From assembly GCA_016297495.1 (NCBI GenBank), contig JAEDGN010000048.1:1-15578 (forward strand): 15,578 nucleotides of DNA, in the 5' to 3' direction. The number at the start of each line of letters is the position of its first letter. The stretch's first letter is position 1. This document shows positions 6,405 through 14,267 of the stretch, piece by piece. The position numbers were made by a program, and so were the translations under genes. This stretch comes from Coprococcus sp. Lineage in GTDB: Bacteria > Bacillota > Clostridia > Lachnospirales > Lachnospiraceae. The notes under the pieces are model-generated. The model searched no databases. It was not told the origin of the DNA and was given only the letters and a program-made list of their open reading frames with translations.

Positions 6405-7388
6405 ATGAATTTAAAAGGCCGTCATTTTTTAAAGCTGCTGGATTTTACACCGGAGGAGATCCTGTATCTGGTGGATCTGGCCGATGAATTGAAGGACAAG
6501 AAGAAAAAGGGTATTCCGACTCTTCATCATACGGGTAAAAATATTGCATTAATTTTTGAAAAGACCAGTACAAGGACGAGGTGCTCCTTTGAGGTTGCAG
6601 CCAATGATCTTGGTATGCACAGTACTTTCCTGGATCCTTCGGCTTCTCAGATCGGCAAAAAGGAGAGCATTGCTGATACTGCCAGAGTACTGGGACGTAT
6701 CTATGATGGTATCGAGTATCGCGGTTTTGATCAGTCCATCGTGGATGATCTGGCAAAATACGCAGGTGTGCCTGTATGGAATGGGTTGACCAATCAGTTT
6801 CATCCGACTCAGGTGCTGGCAGATATCATGACGATTCGTGAGAAATTCGGTTATCTGAAAGGTATTAAGATGACATATATGGGTGATGCCCGTTATAATA
6901 TGGGCAATTCCCTCATGGTTGTATGTGCCAAGATGGGTATGCATTTTACAGCATGCACAAGCAGAGAATATTTCCCGGCAGAAGACATTGTTGCCCGATG
7001 CCGCGAAATTGCCAAAGAGACAGGTGCGACCATTACTCTGACAGAGGATGTGGATGCAGGCACGAAGGGCGCAGATGTCATCTACACAGATGTATGGGTA
7101 TCCATGGGTGAGCCGGATGAGATATGGGCTCAGAGAATCAAGGATCTGTCGCCATATCAGGTAACAAAAGAAGTTATGGCTAACGCAGGAGAGAAGGCCA
7201 TTTTCATGCACTGCCTGCCGGCTTTCCATGATCTGAATACGACCATTGGTAAGGATATTGCTGAGAAATTCGGCATCACTGAAATGGAAGTTACCGACGA
7301 AGTCTTTGAATCCGAACAGTCTGTTGTCTTTGACGAGGCTGAGAACAGAATGCATACTATTAAGGCTGTAATGGATGCGACGCTGTAG
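6405..7388 (+). CDS. argF: Ornithine carbamoyltransferase
   Basis: This 327-residue enzyme transfers a carbamoyl group from carbamoyl phosphate to ornithine, giving citrulline, in the cytoplasm. Carbamoyl-phosphate motifs are STRTR (55-59) and HPTQ (133-136). Ornithine-side motifs are DVWVSMGE (229-236) and HCLPAF (269-274), which distinguish it from aspartate carbamoyltransferase (HPLPR). Length is normal for a full enzyme. The ATG at 6405 gives the family's usual MNLKGRHFLKLLDFT beginning; a purine-rich GAAAGAGG lies at 6385-6392, and an upstream GTG at 6393 would overlap it. It has its own promoter and ends at a terminator shared with the convergent pyrBI genes. No other arginine genes are in view, so biosynthetic (argF) versus catabolic (arcB) use cannot be settled; absence of arcA/arcC nearby mildly favours argF. 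Confidence 0.95.
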   Translation: MNLKGRHFLKLLDFTPEEILYLVDLADELKDKKKKGIPTLHHTGKNIALIFEKTSTRTRCSFEVAANDLGMHSTFLDPSASQIGKKESIADTARVLGRIYDGIEYRGFDQSIVDDLAKYAGVPVWNGLTNQFHPTQVLADIMTIREKFGYLKGIKMTYMGDARYNMGNSLMVVCAKMGMHFTACTSREYFPAEDIVARCREIAKETGATITLTEDVDAGTKGADVIYTDVWVSMGEPDEIWAQRIKDLSPYQVTKEVMANAGEKAIFMHCLPAFHDLNTTIGKDIAEKFGITEMEVTDEVFESEQSVVFDEAENRMHTIKAVMDATL

Positions 7389-7430
7389 GAAATCTGATTA
7401 CGATACTTAATTGAGTACTTGCTTCATAAA

Positions 7431-7481
7431 AATTCCCCTGACAACAGTTTGCCATGAGCATGTTTTCAGGGGAATTATTTT
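7431..7481. terminator. Bidirectional terminator between convergent argF and pyrI
   Basis: AATTCCCCTGA (7431-7441) and TCAGGGGAATT (7466-7476) form a perfect 11-base stem with a 24-base loop. On the plus strand ATTTTA follows; on the minus strand the opposite arm is followed by TTTTTATG. Each strand has a short U-rich tail, so both genes can use it. Confidence 0.85.
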
Positions 7482-7498
7482 ATGCAGCAGAGAATGTT

Positions 7499-7924
7499 TT
7501 ATTTCGTATACTTTTCTTCGCAGTACATACATCTGTAAGTGGAAGTCGCCTTATCTGTCAGAAGGAAGATATGAGGCAGTTCCTGCTCGATGGATGTGAT
7601 GCATCTCGGGTTCTTGCATTTGATGATATTGGTCAGCTTCTTTGGATGATGTAAGGTCTTTTTCTCGGTAATCTTTCCGTTGGTAATAATATTGACTGTA
7701 ATTTTGTTGTTCAGAAAACCGATAATATCCAGATCGATCTTATCCAGACTGCCGGAAATCTTGATAATATCTTTTTTGCCCATCTTCTGGCTGTCGGCAT
7801 TCTTGATGATGGCTACCTGACTGTCCAGTTTGCCGAGGTTGAGATATTTGTAGATCTCCATACTCATTCCTGCAGGAATATGGTCTAATACAACGCCATT
7901 GTCTAATCCACTGATATTTAACAT
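7499..7924 (-). CDS. pyrI: Aspartate carbamoyltransferase regulatory chain
   Basis: This 141-residue protein is the regulatory subunit that binds nucleotide effectors and attaches to the catalytic trimers. The C-terminal zinc domain is intact: Cys103, Cys108, Cys132 and Cys135, with the same 5, 24 and 3 residue spacings as the E. coli zinc ligands 109, 114, 138 and 141. The N-terminal part (VVLDHIPAG at 11-19) is the usual allosteric domain opening. It starts two bases after the pyrB stop on the same strand with GGAGGT six bases before its ATG, so the two chains are translated from one message in near-stoichiometric amounts. The holoenzyme should therefore be the allosteric E. coli-like class instead of the PyrI-free Bacillus subtilis type. 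Confidence 0.95.
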   Translation of the reverse strand: MLNISGLDNGVVLDHIPAGMSMEIYKYLNLGKLDSQVAIIKNADSQKMGKKDIIKISGSLDKIDLDIIGFLNNKITVNIITNGKITEKKTLHHPKKLTNIIKCKNPRCITSIEQELPHIFLLTDKATSTYRCMYCEEKYTK

Positions 7925-7926
7925 GA

Positions 7927-8850
7927 TTATACCTCCACTTTGATTTCCAGTAATGTCAGGATAAGGGCCATACGGATATACATACCGTACTGAGCCTGCT
8001 TGAAATAAGCGGCTCGAGGATCATCATCGACTTCCACAGAGATCTCATTGACACGAGGCAGCGGATGGAGTACAAGCATATCTTCTTTGGCCAGATTCAT
8101 CTTGGATTTGTCAAGGATATAGCAGTCCTTCATACGGATATAATCGTCTTCATTGAAGAAACGTTCTCTCTGAACACGGGTCATATAGAGGATATCCAGC
8201 TCAGTGATGGCTTCATCCAGACTTGTCACCTCTTTGTAAGCAAGATTCTTCTGCTTGAGCATCTCAATAATATATTCCGGTACGCGCAGTTCCGGCGGTG
8301 ATATGAGGAGGAAACGAATATTTTCATATCGGGATAATGCTTCAATGAGAGAATGAACGGTACGGCCGAATTTCAGGTCACCGCAAAGACCAATCGTAAG
8401 ATTGTCCAGACGGCCTTTTAAGGAACGGATCGTCAGAAGGTCTGTCAATGTCTGGGTCGGATGCTGATGCCCGCCGTCACCGGCATTGATTACAGGAATA
8501 GAAGATTTTAAGGAAGCAACCAGCGGCGCGCCTTCCTTCGGATGACGCATGGCACAGATATCTGCATAGCAGGAAATCATGCGGATTGTGTCAGATACGC
8601 TTTCGCCCTTGGCAGCAGAGCTGGAAGCTGCTGAAGAAAATCCGAGAACATGTCCGCCGAGATGGTACATGGCAGCTTCAAAGCTGAGTCTTGTACGGGT
8701 GCTCGGTTCATAGAAACAGGTAGCAAGTGTCCGGCCATCACATGCATGGGCATATTTTTCAGGATGGCGTTCAATATCACCTGCTAAATCCATCAACTTG
8801 TCCAGTTCTTCAACAGAAAAGTCCATTGGGTTTAATAAATGACGTGGCAT
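7927..8850 (-). CDS. pyrB: Aspartate carbamoyltransferase catalytic chain
   Basis: This 307-residue enzyme condenses carbamoyl phosphate with aspartate to carbamoyl-aspartate, the committed pyrimidine step. Motifs are STRTR (50-54), the 80s loop SSAAKGES (77-84) with active-site lysine 81, HPTQ (130-133) and HPLPR (262-266), the last separating it from ornithine carbamoyltransferase. The ATG at 8850 is chosen because an AGGAGG site lies about 7 bases upstream (complement of 8857-8863); a TTG at 8865 would sit before that site. It is followed at once by pyrI. The leader is only about 45 bases, too short for the PyrR-type attenuator known in Bacillus, so regulation is probably allosteric through PyrI or by a different transcriptional mechanism. 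Confidence 0.96.
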   Translation of the reverse strand: MPRHLLNPMDFSVEELDKLMDLAGDIERHPEKYAHACDGRTLATCFYEPSTRTRLSFEAAMYHLGGHVLGFSSAASSSAAKGESVSDTIRMISCYADICAMRHPKEGAPLVASLKSSIPVINAGDGGHQHPTQTLTDLLTIRSLKGRLDNLTIGLCGDLKFGRTVHSLIEALSRYENIRFLLISPPELRVPEYIIEMLKQKNLAYKEVTSLDEAITELDILYMTRVQRERFFNEDDYIRMKDCYILDKSKMNLAKEDMLVLHPLPRVNEISVEVDDDPRAAYFKQAQYGMYIRMALILTLLEIKVEV

Positions 8851-8901
8851 AAAGTACCTCCTCAATTCTTTATGTAAATTATATTTCTAATCATCATACA
8901 T

Positions 8902-8929
8902 ATTATACATGTTTGCGACAGGAAGTCAA
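8902..8929 (-). promoter_or_regulatory. Promoter of pyrBI
   Basis: Read on the minus strand, TTGACT (complement of 8924-8929) and TATAAT (complement of 8902-8907) are 16 bases apart. Initiation near 8895 leaves a leader of about 45 bases. It is back to back with the phosphofructokinase promoter about 70 bases away; the AT-rich bases 8930-9000 hold nothing else I can identify. Confidence 0.78.
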
Positions 8930-9000
8930 ATTAAATATCGATAAATTTCGCATTTTATTTTCAGTGCAGGATATACAGGCAAATGGCGATTGCCTCTGAT

Positions 9001-9029
9001 TTGACAACTGTCCGTGTATTTGTTATGAT
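9001..9029 (+). promoter_or_regulatory. Promoter of the phosphofructokinase gene
   Basis: A consensus TTGACA (9001-9006) and TATGAT (9024-9029) are 17 bases apart, a strong sigma-A match fitting a central glycolytic gene. Confidence 0.8.
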
Positions 9030-9074
9030 ACAGAAAATTTCATATTTATTATGTGACAATTACATTGGAGGTAA

Positions 9075-10316
9075 ATGAAGGTGAAAAAGATCAAAAATGC
9101 ACTTGTTGCCCAGTCCGGAGGTCCAACGGTGGCTATCAATGCCAGTCTTGCCGGTGTGATCAGGGGATGCCTGGACAGTGATGAGATTACAACGATATAT
9201 GGCGCCCGGAATGGTGTTGAAGGTCTGATGGATGAGAAACTGGTGAATCTGACGGAGATTTTTCGGGATGACGGGGAAGCGTTGGAGATGCTGAAGGCGA
9301 CGCCATCCATGTATCTGGGGTCGTGTCGGAGAAAACTGAAAAGTATGCAGGGGGATTCCAGCGAATATGATAATATTATGGAGATTTTCAGAAAATATCA
9401 TATTCAGTATTTCTTCTATATTGGCGGCAATGATTCCATGGATACGGTGGGGAAGATGAGTATCTATGTGAAGCGGCACCAGCTGGATGTTTGTGTGATC
9501 GGTATCCCGAAGACGATTGATAATGATCTGGTGATAACGGATCATACACCGGGATTCGGGTCGGCGGCCAGATATGTGGCGGCTTCTGTTCTTGAGATGG
9601 CCCACGATACGAATATTTATAATACCAGAAGTGTTCTGATTGCTGAGATCATGGGAAGGGATGCGGGATGGCTCACGGCTTCCAGTGTGCTGGCCCGGAA
9701 TGACTATAGTCAGGCACCGCATCTCATTTATCTTCCGGAGCATCCTTTTTCAAAAGAACAGTTTCTGGAAGATCTCAGAGCACAGTTTAAAGTACGTGAG
9801 CATGTGGTTGTGGCAGTGTCCGAAGGTCTGCGCGATGCAATGGGCCATTATATAAGCGCAGAAACGTCTGCGGTGGATGCTTTTGGCCATGCCATGCTGA
9901 GCGGTACGGGCAAGTGTCTAGAAGGACTGGTCGCTGAAACCTTTGGATGTAAAGTGCGTTCTGTTGAGATCAATGTGCTTCAGCGCTGTGCGGCCCATAT
10001 GGCTTCTGCTGTTGATCTTGAAGAGAGTTTTCAGCTGGGGTTGAAGGGGGCAGCGATGGCTCTGGAGGGCAGGACCGGTGAAATGGCTATTGTCCGCCGC
10101 ATATCAGATGCGCCATATCAGGTTGTATATGAAAGTGCGGATGTTCAGCAGATTGCCAATGCTGAAAAGAAAGTGCCGGATGAGTGGATCAATTCAGATG
10201 GGAATGACGTTACAGAAGAAATGATTACCTATTTAAAGCCGCTTGTGCAGGGACAGGCCAGCGTGCCAATGAAGGATGGTTTGCCTTATTACCTGTCACT
10301 GGACGCTGATATTTGA
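9075..10316 (+). CDS. pfp: Pyrophosphate-dependent 6-phosphofructokinase
   Basis: This 413-residue enzyme phosphorylates fructose 6-phosphate to the 1,6-bisphosphate in glycolysis, and the reaction is reversible when pyrophosphate is donor. Motifs are AQSGGPTVAINAS (12-24), GGNDSMDT (117-124), PKTIDND (145-151) and EIMGRDAGWL (191-200). Asp120 in GGND and Lys146 in PKTIDND are the residues that mark pyrophosphate users; ATP enzymes have glycine at both places (GGDGS, PGTIDND). It is longer than the 320-residue bacterial ATP enzyme. The start is ambiguous: GGAGG (9067-9071) is only 3 bases before ATG 9075 but 9 bases before an in-frame GTG at 9081, so the GTG may be used. It has its own promoter, divergent from pyrB. 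Confidence 0.93.
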   Translation: MKVKKIKNALVAQSGGPTVAINASLAGVIRGCLDSDEITTIYGARNGVEGLMDEKLVNLTEIFRDDGEALEMLKATPSMYLGSCRRKLKSMQGDSSEYDNIMEIFRKYHIQYFFYIGGNDSMDTVGKMSIYVKRHQLDVCVIGIPKTIDNDLVITDHTPGFGSAARYVAASVLEMAHDTNIYNTRSVLIAEIMGRDAGWLTASSVLARNDYSQAPHLIYLPEHPFSKEQFLEDLRAQFKVREHVVVAVSEGLRDAMGHYISAETSAVDAFGHAMLSGTGKCLEGLVAETFGCKVRSVEINVLQRCAAHMASAVDLEESFQLGLKGAAMALEGRTGEMAIVRRISDAPYQVVYESADVQQIANAEKKVPDEWINSDGNDVTEEMITYLKPLVQGQASVPMKDGLPYYLSLDADI

Positions 10317-10341
10317 CGGTGATTACCCGGCCAAATGTGGG

Positions 10342-10370
10342 TTGACGGAATAAACTCTCCGCGTTATAAT
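10342..10370 (+). promoter_or_regulatory. Promoter of the short-chain dehydrogenase gene
   Basis: TTGACG (10342-10347) and consensus TATAAT (10365-10370) are 17 bases apart, starting 26 bases after the phosphofructokinase stop. I see no convincing terminator between the two genes. Confidence 0.78.
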
Positions 10371-10404
10371 AAAAGAAATGTTAAAAAAATAACAGGGAGG
10401 AGCT

Positions 10405-11172
10405 ATGATGGGAAGATTAGAAGGAAAAGTTGCGATTATTACAGGGGGTAATTCCGGTGTTGGTGCCACAACAGCTAAGTTATTTGCGAAAGAAGGGGCT
10501 AAAGTTGTGATCACTGCCCGCAGAGTGGCACCCCTTGAGGAGATTGCAGCTGCGATTCGTGAGGATGGCGGAGAAGTTCTGCCGGTTGCGTCAGATATTT
10601 CCAAAAAAGGAGATGCTGACATGTTGGTGGCAAAGACAGTGGAAGCCTACGGCAAGCTGGATATATTGATCAACTGTGCCGGTGTTCTGGAAGAAGGCTT
10701 GAAGCCAATCGACCGTTTTACAGATGAGGATCTGGATCGTATCGTAGAGATCAATCAGAAAGGAACCATGTACTGCCTGCGTGCCGCAACCGGGGAGATG
10801 AAGAAGAACAATTATGGTTCTATTGTAAATGTAGCTTCTATCGCAGGTGTTATGGGATGCGGCGGAGCAGCCTATGTATCATCAAAGGCAGCAGTTATCG
10901 GTATAACCCGTCATACAGGGCTTCGTTTTGCCGGAACAGGTATCCGTTGTAATGCGGTATGCCCGGGAACAATCGTGACACCTATGGTAGTCGGGACCAA
11001 TCCTGCCAGCCTGGATCCTGATATGATGGGTCAGATGGCAAAACACAGTGATCTGAAGGTACCGCCATGTATGCCTGAGGATGTTGCGAATATTCTGTTA
11101 TTCCTTGCCAGTGATGAGTCACGTGCAATTACAGGTCAGGCACTCTGTACAGATTTTGGCGGCACATTATAA
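10405..11172 (+). CDS. Short-chain dehydrogenase/reductase (SDR), classical type
   Basis: This 255-residue classical SDR is an NAD(P)-dependent oxidoreductase with a single Rossmann domain. It shows the cofactor motif TGGNSGVG (13-20), NCAG (90-93), and the catalytic set Asn117, Ser145, Tyr157 and Lys161 (YVSSK). The arginines after the second strand (ITARR, 36-40) suggest NADP(H) preference. PG motif CPGTIVTPM (186-194) follows the catalytic helix as usual. GGGAGG (10395-10400) precedes two adjacent ATGs, 10405 and 10408; the second has slightly better spacing. It is a single-gene unit with its own promoter and terminator. Resemblance covers 3-oxoacyl-ACP reductases, hydroxysteroid and sugar-alcohol dehydrogenases, and neighbours do not decide the substrate. 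Confidence 0.92.
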   Translation: MMGRLEGKVAIITGGNSGVGATTAKLFAKEGAKVVITARRVAPLEEIAAAIREDGGEVLPVASDISKKGDADMLVAKTVEAYGKLDILINCAGVLEEGLKPIDRFTDEDLDRIVEINQKGTMYCLRAATGEMKKNNYGSIVNVASIAGVMGCGGAAYVSSKAAVIGITRHTGLRFAGTGIRCNAVCPGTIVTPMVVGTNPASLDPDMMGQMAKHSDLKVPPCMPEDVANILLFLASDESRAITGQALCTDFGGTL

Positions 11173-11188
11173 GCTATTGAATTCTAAG

Positions 11189-11226
11189 GACAGTCCGGGA
11201 TGAAATGTTTTCAGGGCTGTCTTTTT
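11189..11226 (+). terminator. Intrinsic terminator after the SDR gene
   Basis: GACAGTCC (11189-11196) pairs with GGGCTGTC (11214-11221), eight pairs with one G-U, and is followed directly by TTTTTG and a further T-rich run. It lies 16 bases after the SDR stop. Confidence 0.85.
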
Positions 11227-11255
11227 GTTATTTTTTATTTTTACTATGATATAAA
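11225..11255 (+). promoter_or_regulatory. Weak candidate promoter for adenine deaminase
   Basis: TTGTTA (11225-11230) is followed by TATGAT (11245-11250, spacing 14) or TATAAA (11250-11255, spacing 19). Neither spacing is ideal. A promoter is expected because an intrinsic terminator lies just upstream, and this AT-rich block is the best place, but the exact boxes are uncertain. Confidence 0.35.
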
Positions 11256-11310
11256 TAATATGCAGAAAATTGAACAAGTGGAACAATCGGGAGCAGGAAG
11301 GAGGATTTTT

Positions 11311-13044
11311 ATGGCATCCAGGGAAAGCTATACCAGTATAATTAATAGAAAAACAGCTGAGAAGCAGCGCGTAATGCGTGTGGCATCAGGAAGGGAAAAG
11401 GCTGATCTGGTTTTGAAAAATGCATCATATGTCAATGTGTTTACCAATGAACTGGATACAGCGGATATTGCATGTACGGACGGAGTCATTGCCGGTATCG
11501 GCAGCTACGAGGGTGAATTGGAGCTGGATATGACGGGCAAGGTGGTTGCGCCGGGGCTGATTGATGCACATATACATCTGGAGAGCAGCCTGGTTACGCC
11601 TGCTGAATTTGTGAAGGCTGTACTTCCTCATGGGACGACAGCCGTCATTACGGATCCCCATGAGATTGCCAATGTTCTTGGTACGGATGGCATCGACTAT
11701 ATGATACAGGCCACAGAGGGGCTTCCGGTGGAGGTACGATTCATGCTGCCTTCCTGTGTGCCGGCTACACCTTTGGATGAAGCCGGTGCAAGAATGGATT
11801 ATCAGGCCATCGATGCGTTCTATGATTATGACAGAGTGCAGGGATTGGCGGAAATGATGAATTATACAGGTGTCATTCACGGTGATTCAGAAGTGCTGCA
11901 GAAGATTTCGGCAGCCCATAAATATCATTGCAGGATCGACGGTCATGCACCGGGCTTGTCAGGTAATGATCTGAATGCGTATATTGCGGCAGGTGTATAT
12001 TCTGATCATGAATGTTCTTCCATGGAGGAGGCCCTGGAGAAGCTGAGACGGGGACAGTATATAATGATCCGGGAAGGAACAGCTGCCAGGAATCTAAAAG
12101 CCTTATCAGGTCTTCTGGTTCCGCAGTATTATGAACACTGTATGTTCTGTACGGATGACAAGCATCCGAGCGATCTGCTGGAAAAAGGGCATATAGATGC
12201 CATTATCAGGCAGGCAGTGCAGGATTACGGTGTAGATCCGATTTTTGCCATTAAAGCAGCCACCCATCATGCTGCAAGATATTTCGGATTGAAGAGCAGA
12301 GGAGCGATTGCACCGGGATATCTGGCTGATTTTGCAGTGTTTGATGATCTGAAGGACTTCCGTGTAAACAGTGTCATCGTACATGGGGAGATCTGGTATG
12401 AAGATGGAAAAATACGTTCCTTTGAAACACCGGCTATTGATGAATGGCTGGTTGAGAAAGTACATCATACCTTTAATGTGGATCCTTTGAAGGCAGAGAA
12501 TTTTGAGGATCACAGGCCAAGGGGTGTCATTGGACTGATACCGGGAGAGATTGTGACGACGGATGCCGGTTATGCCGCAGGAATTAACACGGATCAGGAT
12601 ATACTGAAAATTGCAGTGGTGGAGCGCCATCGCCATACGGGGCATATTGGTATCGGTTATCTTAAAGGGTATGGTTTGAAAGAAGGCGCTGTGGCAACTT
12701 CCATATCCCATGATTCTCACAATATTATCGTTGTTGGGACCAGTGATGAAGAGATGGCGGCGGCAGCTAACCGCATTATAGAAAATGGCGGCGGTATCAC
12801 CGTTGTACGTCAGGGTGTGGTTCTTGGTGAGGTGATCCTGAATATTGCCGGGCTGATGAGTGAGGAAAGTCTGACGGAAGTTAATAAATCCCTTGAATAT
12901 ACCAAGGATCAGGCTTTCCGTCTGGGAGTCTCACGGGGGATTGATCCATTTATGACATTATCCTTTATGTCACTGCCGGTTATACCTGAGCTCCGCCTCA
13001 CAACCCGTGGTATCATCGATGTATTGAAGCAGCAGTATATTTAG
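11311..13044 (+). CDS. ade: Adenine deaminase
   Basis: This 577-residue amidohydrolase converts adenine to hypoxanthine plus ammonia in purine salvage. Metal-binding elements are DAHIHLESS (85-93), the family-specific ITDPHEIANV (113-122), Glu181 in GLAEMM, IDGHAPGL (209-216), SDHE (231-234) and CTDDKHPSDL (280-289). The C-terminal domain, with VVERHRHTGHIGIGY and SHDSHN, is also characteristic of bacterial Ade. Length fits the family. The ATG at 11311 is chosen because AAGGAGG (11298-11304) is 6 bases upstream; the frame is open to 11200, but that region overlaps the preceding terminator. It stands between a terminator and the promoter of an ABC import operon, so it is probably transcribed alone. 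No purine riboswitch is visible in the short leader. Confidence 0.95.
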   Translation: MASRESYTSIINRKTAEKQRVMRVASGREKADLVLKNASYVNVFTNELDTADIACTDGVIAGIGSYEGELELDMTGKVVAPGLIDAHIHLESSLVTPAEFVKAVLPHGTTAVITDPHEIANVLGTDGIDYMIQATEGLPVEVRFMLPSCVPATPLDEAGARMDYQAIDAFYDYDRVQGLAEMMNYTGVIHGDSEVLQKISAAHKYHCRIDGHAPGLSGNDLNAYIAAGVYSDHECSSMEEALEKLRRGQYIMIREGTAARNLKALSGLLVPQYYEHCMFCTDDKHPSDLLEKGHIDAIIRQAVQDYGVDPIFAIKAATHHAARYFGLKSRGAIAPGYLADFAVFDDLKDFRVNSVIVHGEIWYEDGKIRSFETPAIDEWLVEKVHHTFNVDPLKAENFEDHRPRGVIGLIPGEIVTTDAGYAAGINTDQDILKIAVVERHRHTGHIGIGYLKGYGLKEGAVATSISHDSHNIIVVGTSDEEMAAAANRIIENGGGITVVRQGVVLGEVILNIAGLMSEESLTEVNKSLEYTKDQAFRLGVSRGIDPFMTLSFMSLPVIPELRLTTRGIIDVLKQQYI

Positions 13045-13072
13045 GGGAATATGCCTTCTGAGATATTTTTTT

Positions 13073-13114
13073 GCTTTAAAGTGATATACAGACTTGCTTT
13101 TTTTACTTTAAAGT
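13073..13114. repeat. Twin CTTTAAAG palindromes around the importer promoter
   Basis: CTTTAAAG occurs at 13074-13081 and 13106-13113, centres exactly 32 bases apart, about three helical turns. The second is extended to the 10-base perfect palindrome ACTTTAAAGT and lies in the spacer between the -35 and -10 boxes. The arrangement resembles paired operators on one face of the helix. No cognate regulator is in view. Confidence 0.45.
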
Positions 13115-13122
13115 ACTATAAT
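13094..13122 (+). promoter_or_regulatory. Promoter of the ABC importer operon
   Basis: TTGCTT (13094-13099) and consensus TATAAT (13117-13122) are 17 bases apart. The leader to the start codon is about 90 bases, without a recognisable T-box or other riboswitch. Confidence 0.75.
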
Positions 13123-13217
13123 GAGTCCATGCAAATCCATAGAAGGGATAAGTCTGTCCTTGGACTTTCTGTTTCATGATATGTGATTGATGTGTAAGTA
13201 TAGAGGAGGTTTTTGTA

Positions 13218-14243
13218 ATGAAAAAAATGAAAAAAGTGCTGGCACTTGCGCTGGCATTGGTGATGGCAGGAAGCCTTGCAGCATGCGGCGGTTCATCATC
13301 AGAGACAAAGGCACCGGAGACAACAGCTCCTGCAGAGTCTTCTGCGGAGACAGAAGCAGCAGACGGCCAGACATACACGATCGGTATCTGCCAGCTGGTA
13401 CAACATGATGCTCTTGATGCGGCAACACAGGGCTTTAAGGATGCACTCACAGAAGCCTTTGGTGATTCTGTTCAATTTGATGAGCAGAACGCTCAGGGTG
13501 ATTCCAATACATGTTCTACGATTATTAACAGTTTTGTTTCCAGTGATGTTGATCTGATCCTTGCCAATGCAACACCTGCCCTTCAGGCAGCTGCAGCCGG
13601 TACCAATGAGATTCCGATTCTGGGAACATCTGTTACAGAATATGGTGTGGCTCTTGAAATATCTGATTTTAATGGTACTGTTGGCGGCAATATTTCAGGT
13701 ACATCTGATCTGGCACCTCTGGATGGTCAGGCAGATATGCTTCATGAATTATTCCCGGATGCCAAGAATGTAGGTCTGCTTTACTGCTCCGCAGAAGCCA
13801 ATTCTCAGTATCAGGTAGATACAATCAAGACCTATCTTGAAGAACTGGGATATACATGCAAGCCTTATGCTTTTTCCGATTCCAATGATCTTGCAACAAT
13901 CTGTACAACGGCTGCTACCGAGTCAGATGTTATCTATGTTCCAACAGATAATACAGTCGCATCCAATACAGAAATCATTGATAATATCTGTGCGCCTGCC
14001 GGCATTCCTGTTGTAGCCGGTGAGGAAGGTATCTGTGCAGGCTGTGGTGTTGCAACACTTTCTATCAGCTATTATGATCTCGGTGTAGCTACCGGTAAGA
14101 TGGCTGCCAGAGTGCTTCAGGGTGAGGATATTGCCGCGATGCCGGTTGAATATGCTCCGAACTTCACAAAGAAGTATGTCGCAAGCCGCTGTGAAGCTCT
14201 TGGTGTGACAATTCCGGATGGCTATGAGGCGATTGAAGAATAA
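13218..14243 (+). CDS. ABC importer substrate-binding lipoprotein (PF04392/TrpX-like)
   Basis: This 341-residue lipoprotein has a basic start (MKKMKK), a hydrophobic core and the lipobox SLAAC with lipidated Cys23, then a Ser/Thr/Glu/Ala linker to about residue 50. The mature part matches the ABC_sub_bind family: VQHDALDAATQGF (61-73) and QNAQGD (90-95) are its conserved signatures. The family includes TrpX-like proteins for tryptophan or tyrosine, but many members have unknown ligands, so the substrate is left open. GGAGG in AGAGGAGG lies about 8 bases before the ATG. A permease and an ATPase follow, completing the importer. A long hairpin separates it from the permease gene, probably allowing more binding protein than membrane subunits. 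Confidence 0.9.
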   Translation: MKKMKKVLALALALVMAGSLAACGGSSSETKAPETTAPAESSAETEAADGQTYTIGICQLVQHDALDAATQGFKDALTEAFGDSVQFDEQNAQGDSNTCSTIINSFVSSDVDLILANATPALQAAAAGTNEIPILGTSVTEYGVALEISDFNGTVGGNISGTSDLAPLDGQADMLHELFPDAKNVGLLYCSAEANSQYQVDTIKTYLEELGYTCKPYAFSDSNDLATICTTAATESDVIYVPTDNTVASNTEIIDNICAPAGIPVVAGEEGICAGCGVATLSISYYDLGVATGKMAARVLQGEDIAAMPVEYAPNFTKKYVASRCEALGVTIPDGYEAIEE

Positions 14244-14267
14244 TATTTACATTGACAGATAACGGAT

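Noticed and set aside
6549..7355. 268-codon open frame on the minus strand opposite argF
   Set aside because: It is a codon-bias shadow of a clearly recognised argF; no ribosome binding site or protein family is recognisable.
8851..8895. PyrR-type attenuator or pyrimidine leader before pyrB
   Set aside because: The leader is about 45 bases and has no terminator or anti-terminator structure.
9060..9743. 227-codon open frame on the minus strand opposite the phosphofructokinase gene
   Set aside because: Its composition is rich in His, Ile and Arg, as expected of an antisense shadow, and it runs through the neighbour's ribosome binding site.
11200..11310. N-terminal extension of adenine deaminase from ATG 11200
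   Set aside because: The extension lies within the SDR terminator and its T-rich tail, and ATG 11311 has a strong ribosome binding site.
12106..12720. 204-codon open frame on the minus strand opposite adenine deaminase
   Set aside because: Shadow of ade; no family features and no start signals.
13048..13072. Possible terminator after adenine deaminase
   Set aside because: The stem is only five A-T pairs (AATAT/ATATT) before a run of seven T; too weak to call, although some termination is possible.
13149..13166. Small hairpin in the importer leader (AAGTC/GACTT or GTCC/GGAC)
   Set aside because: Only 4-5 pairs, no U-tract and no match to a T-box or known riboswitch.
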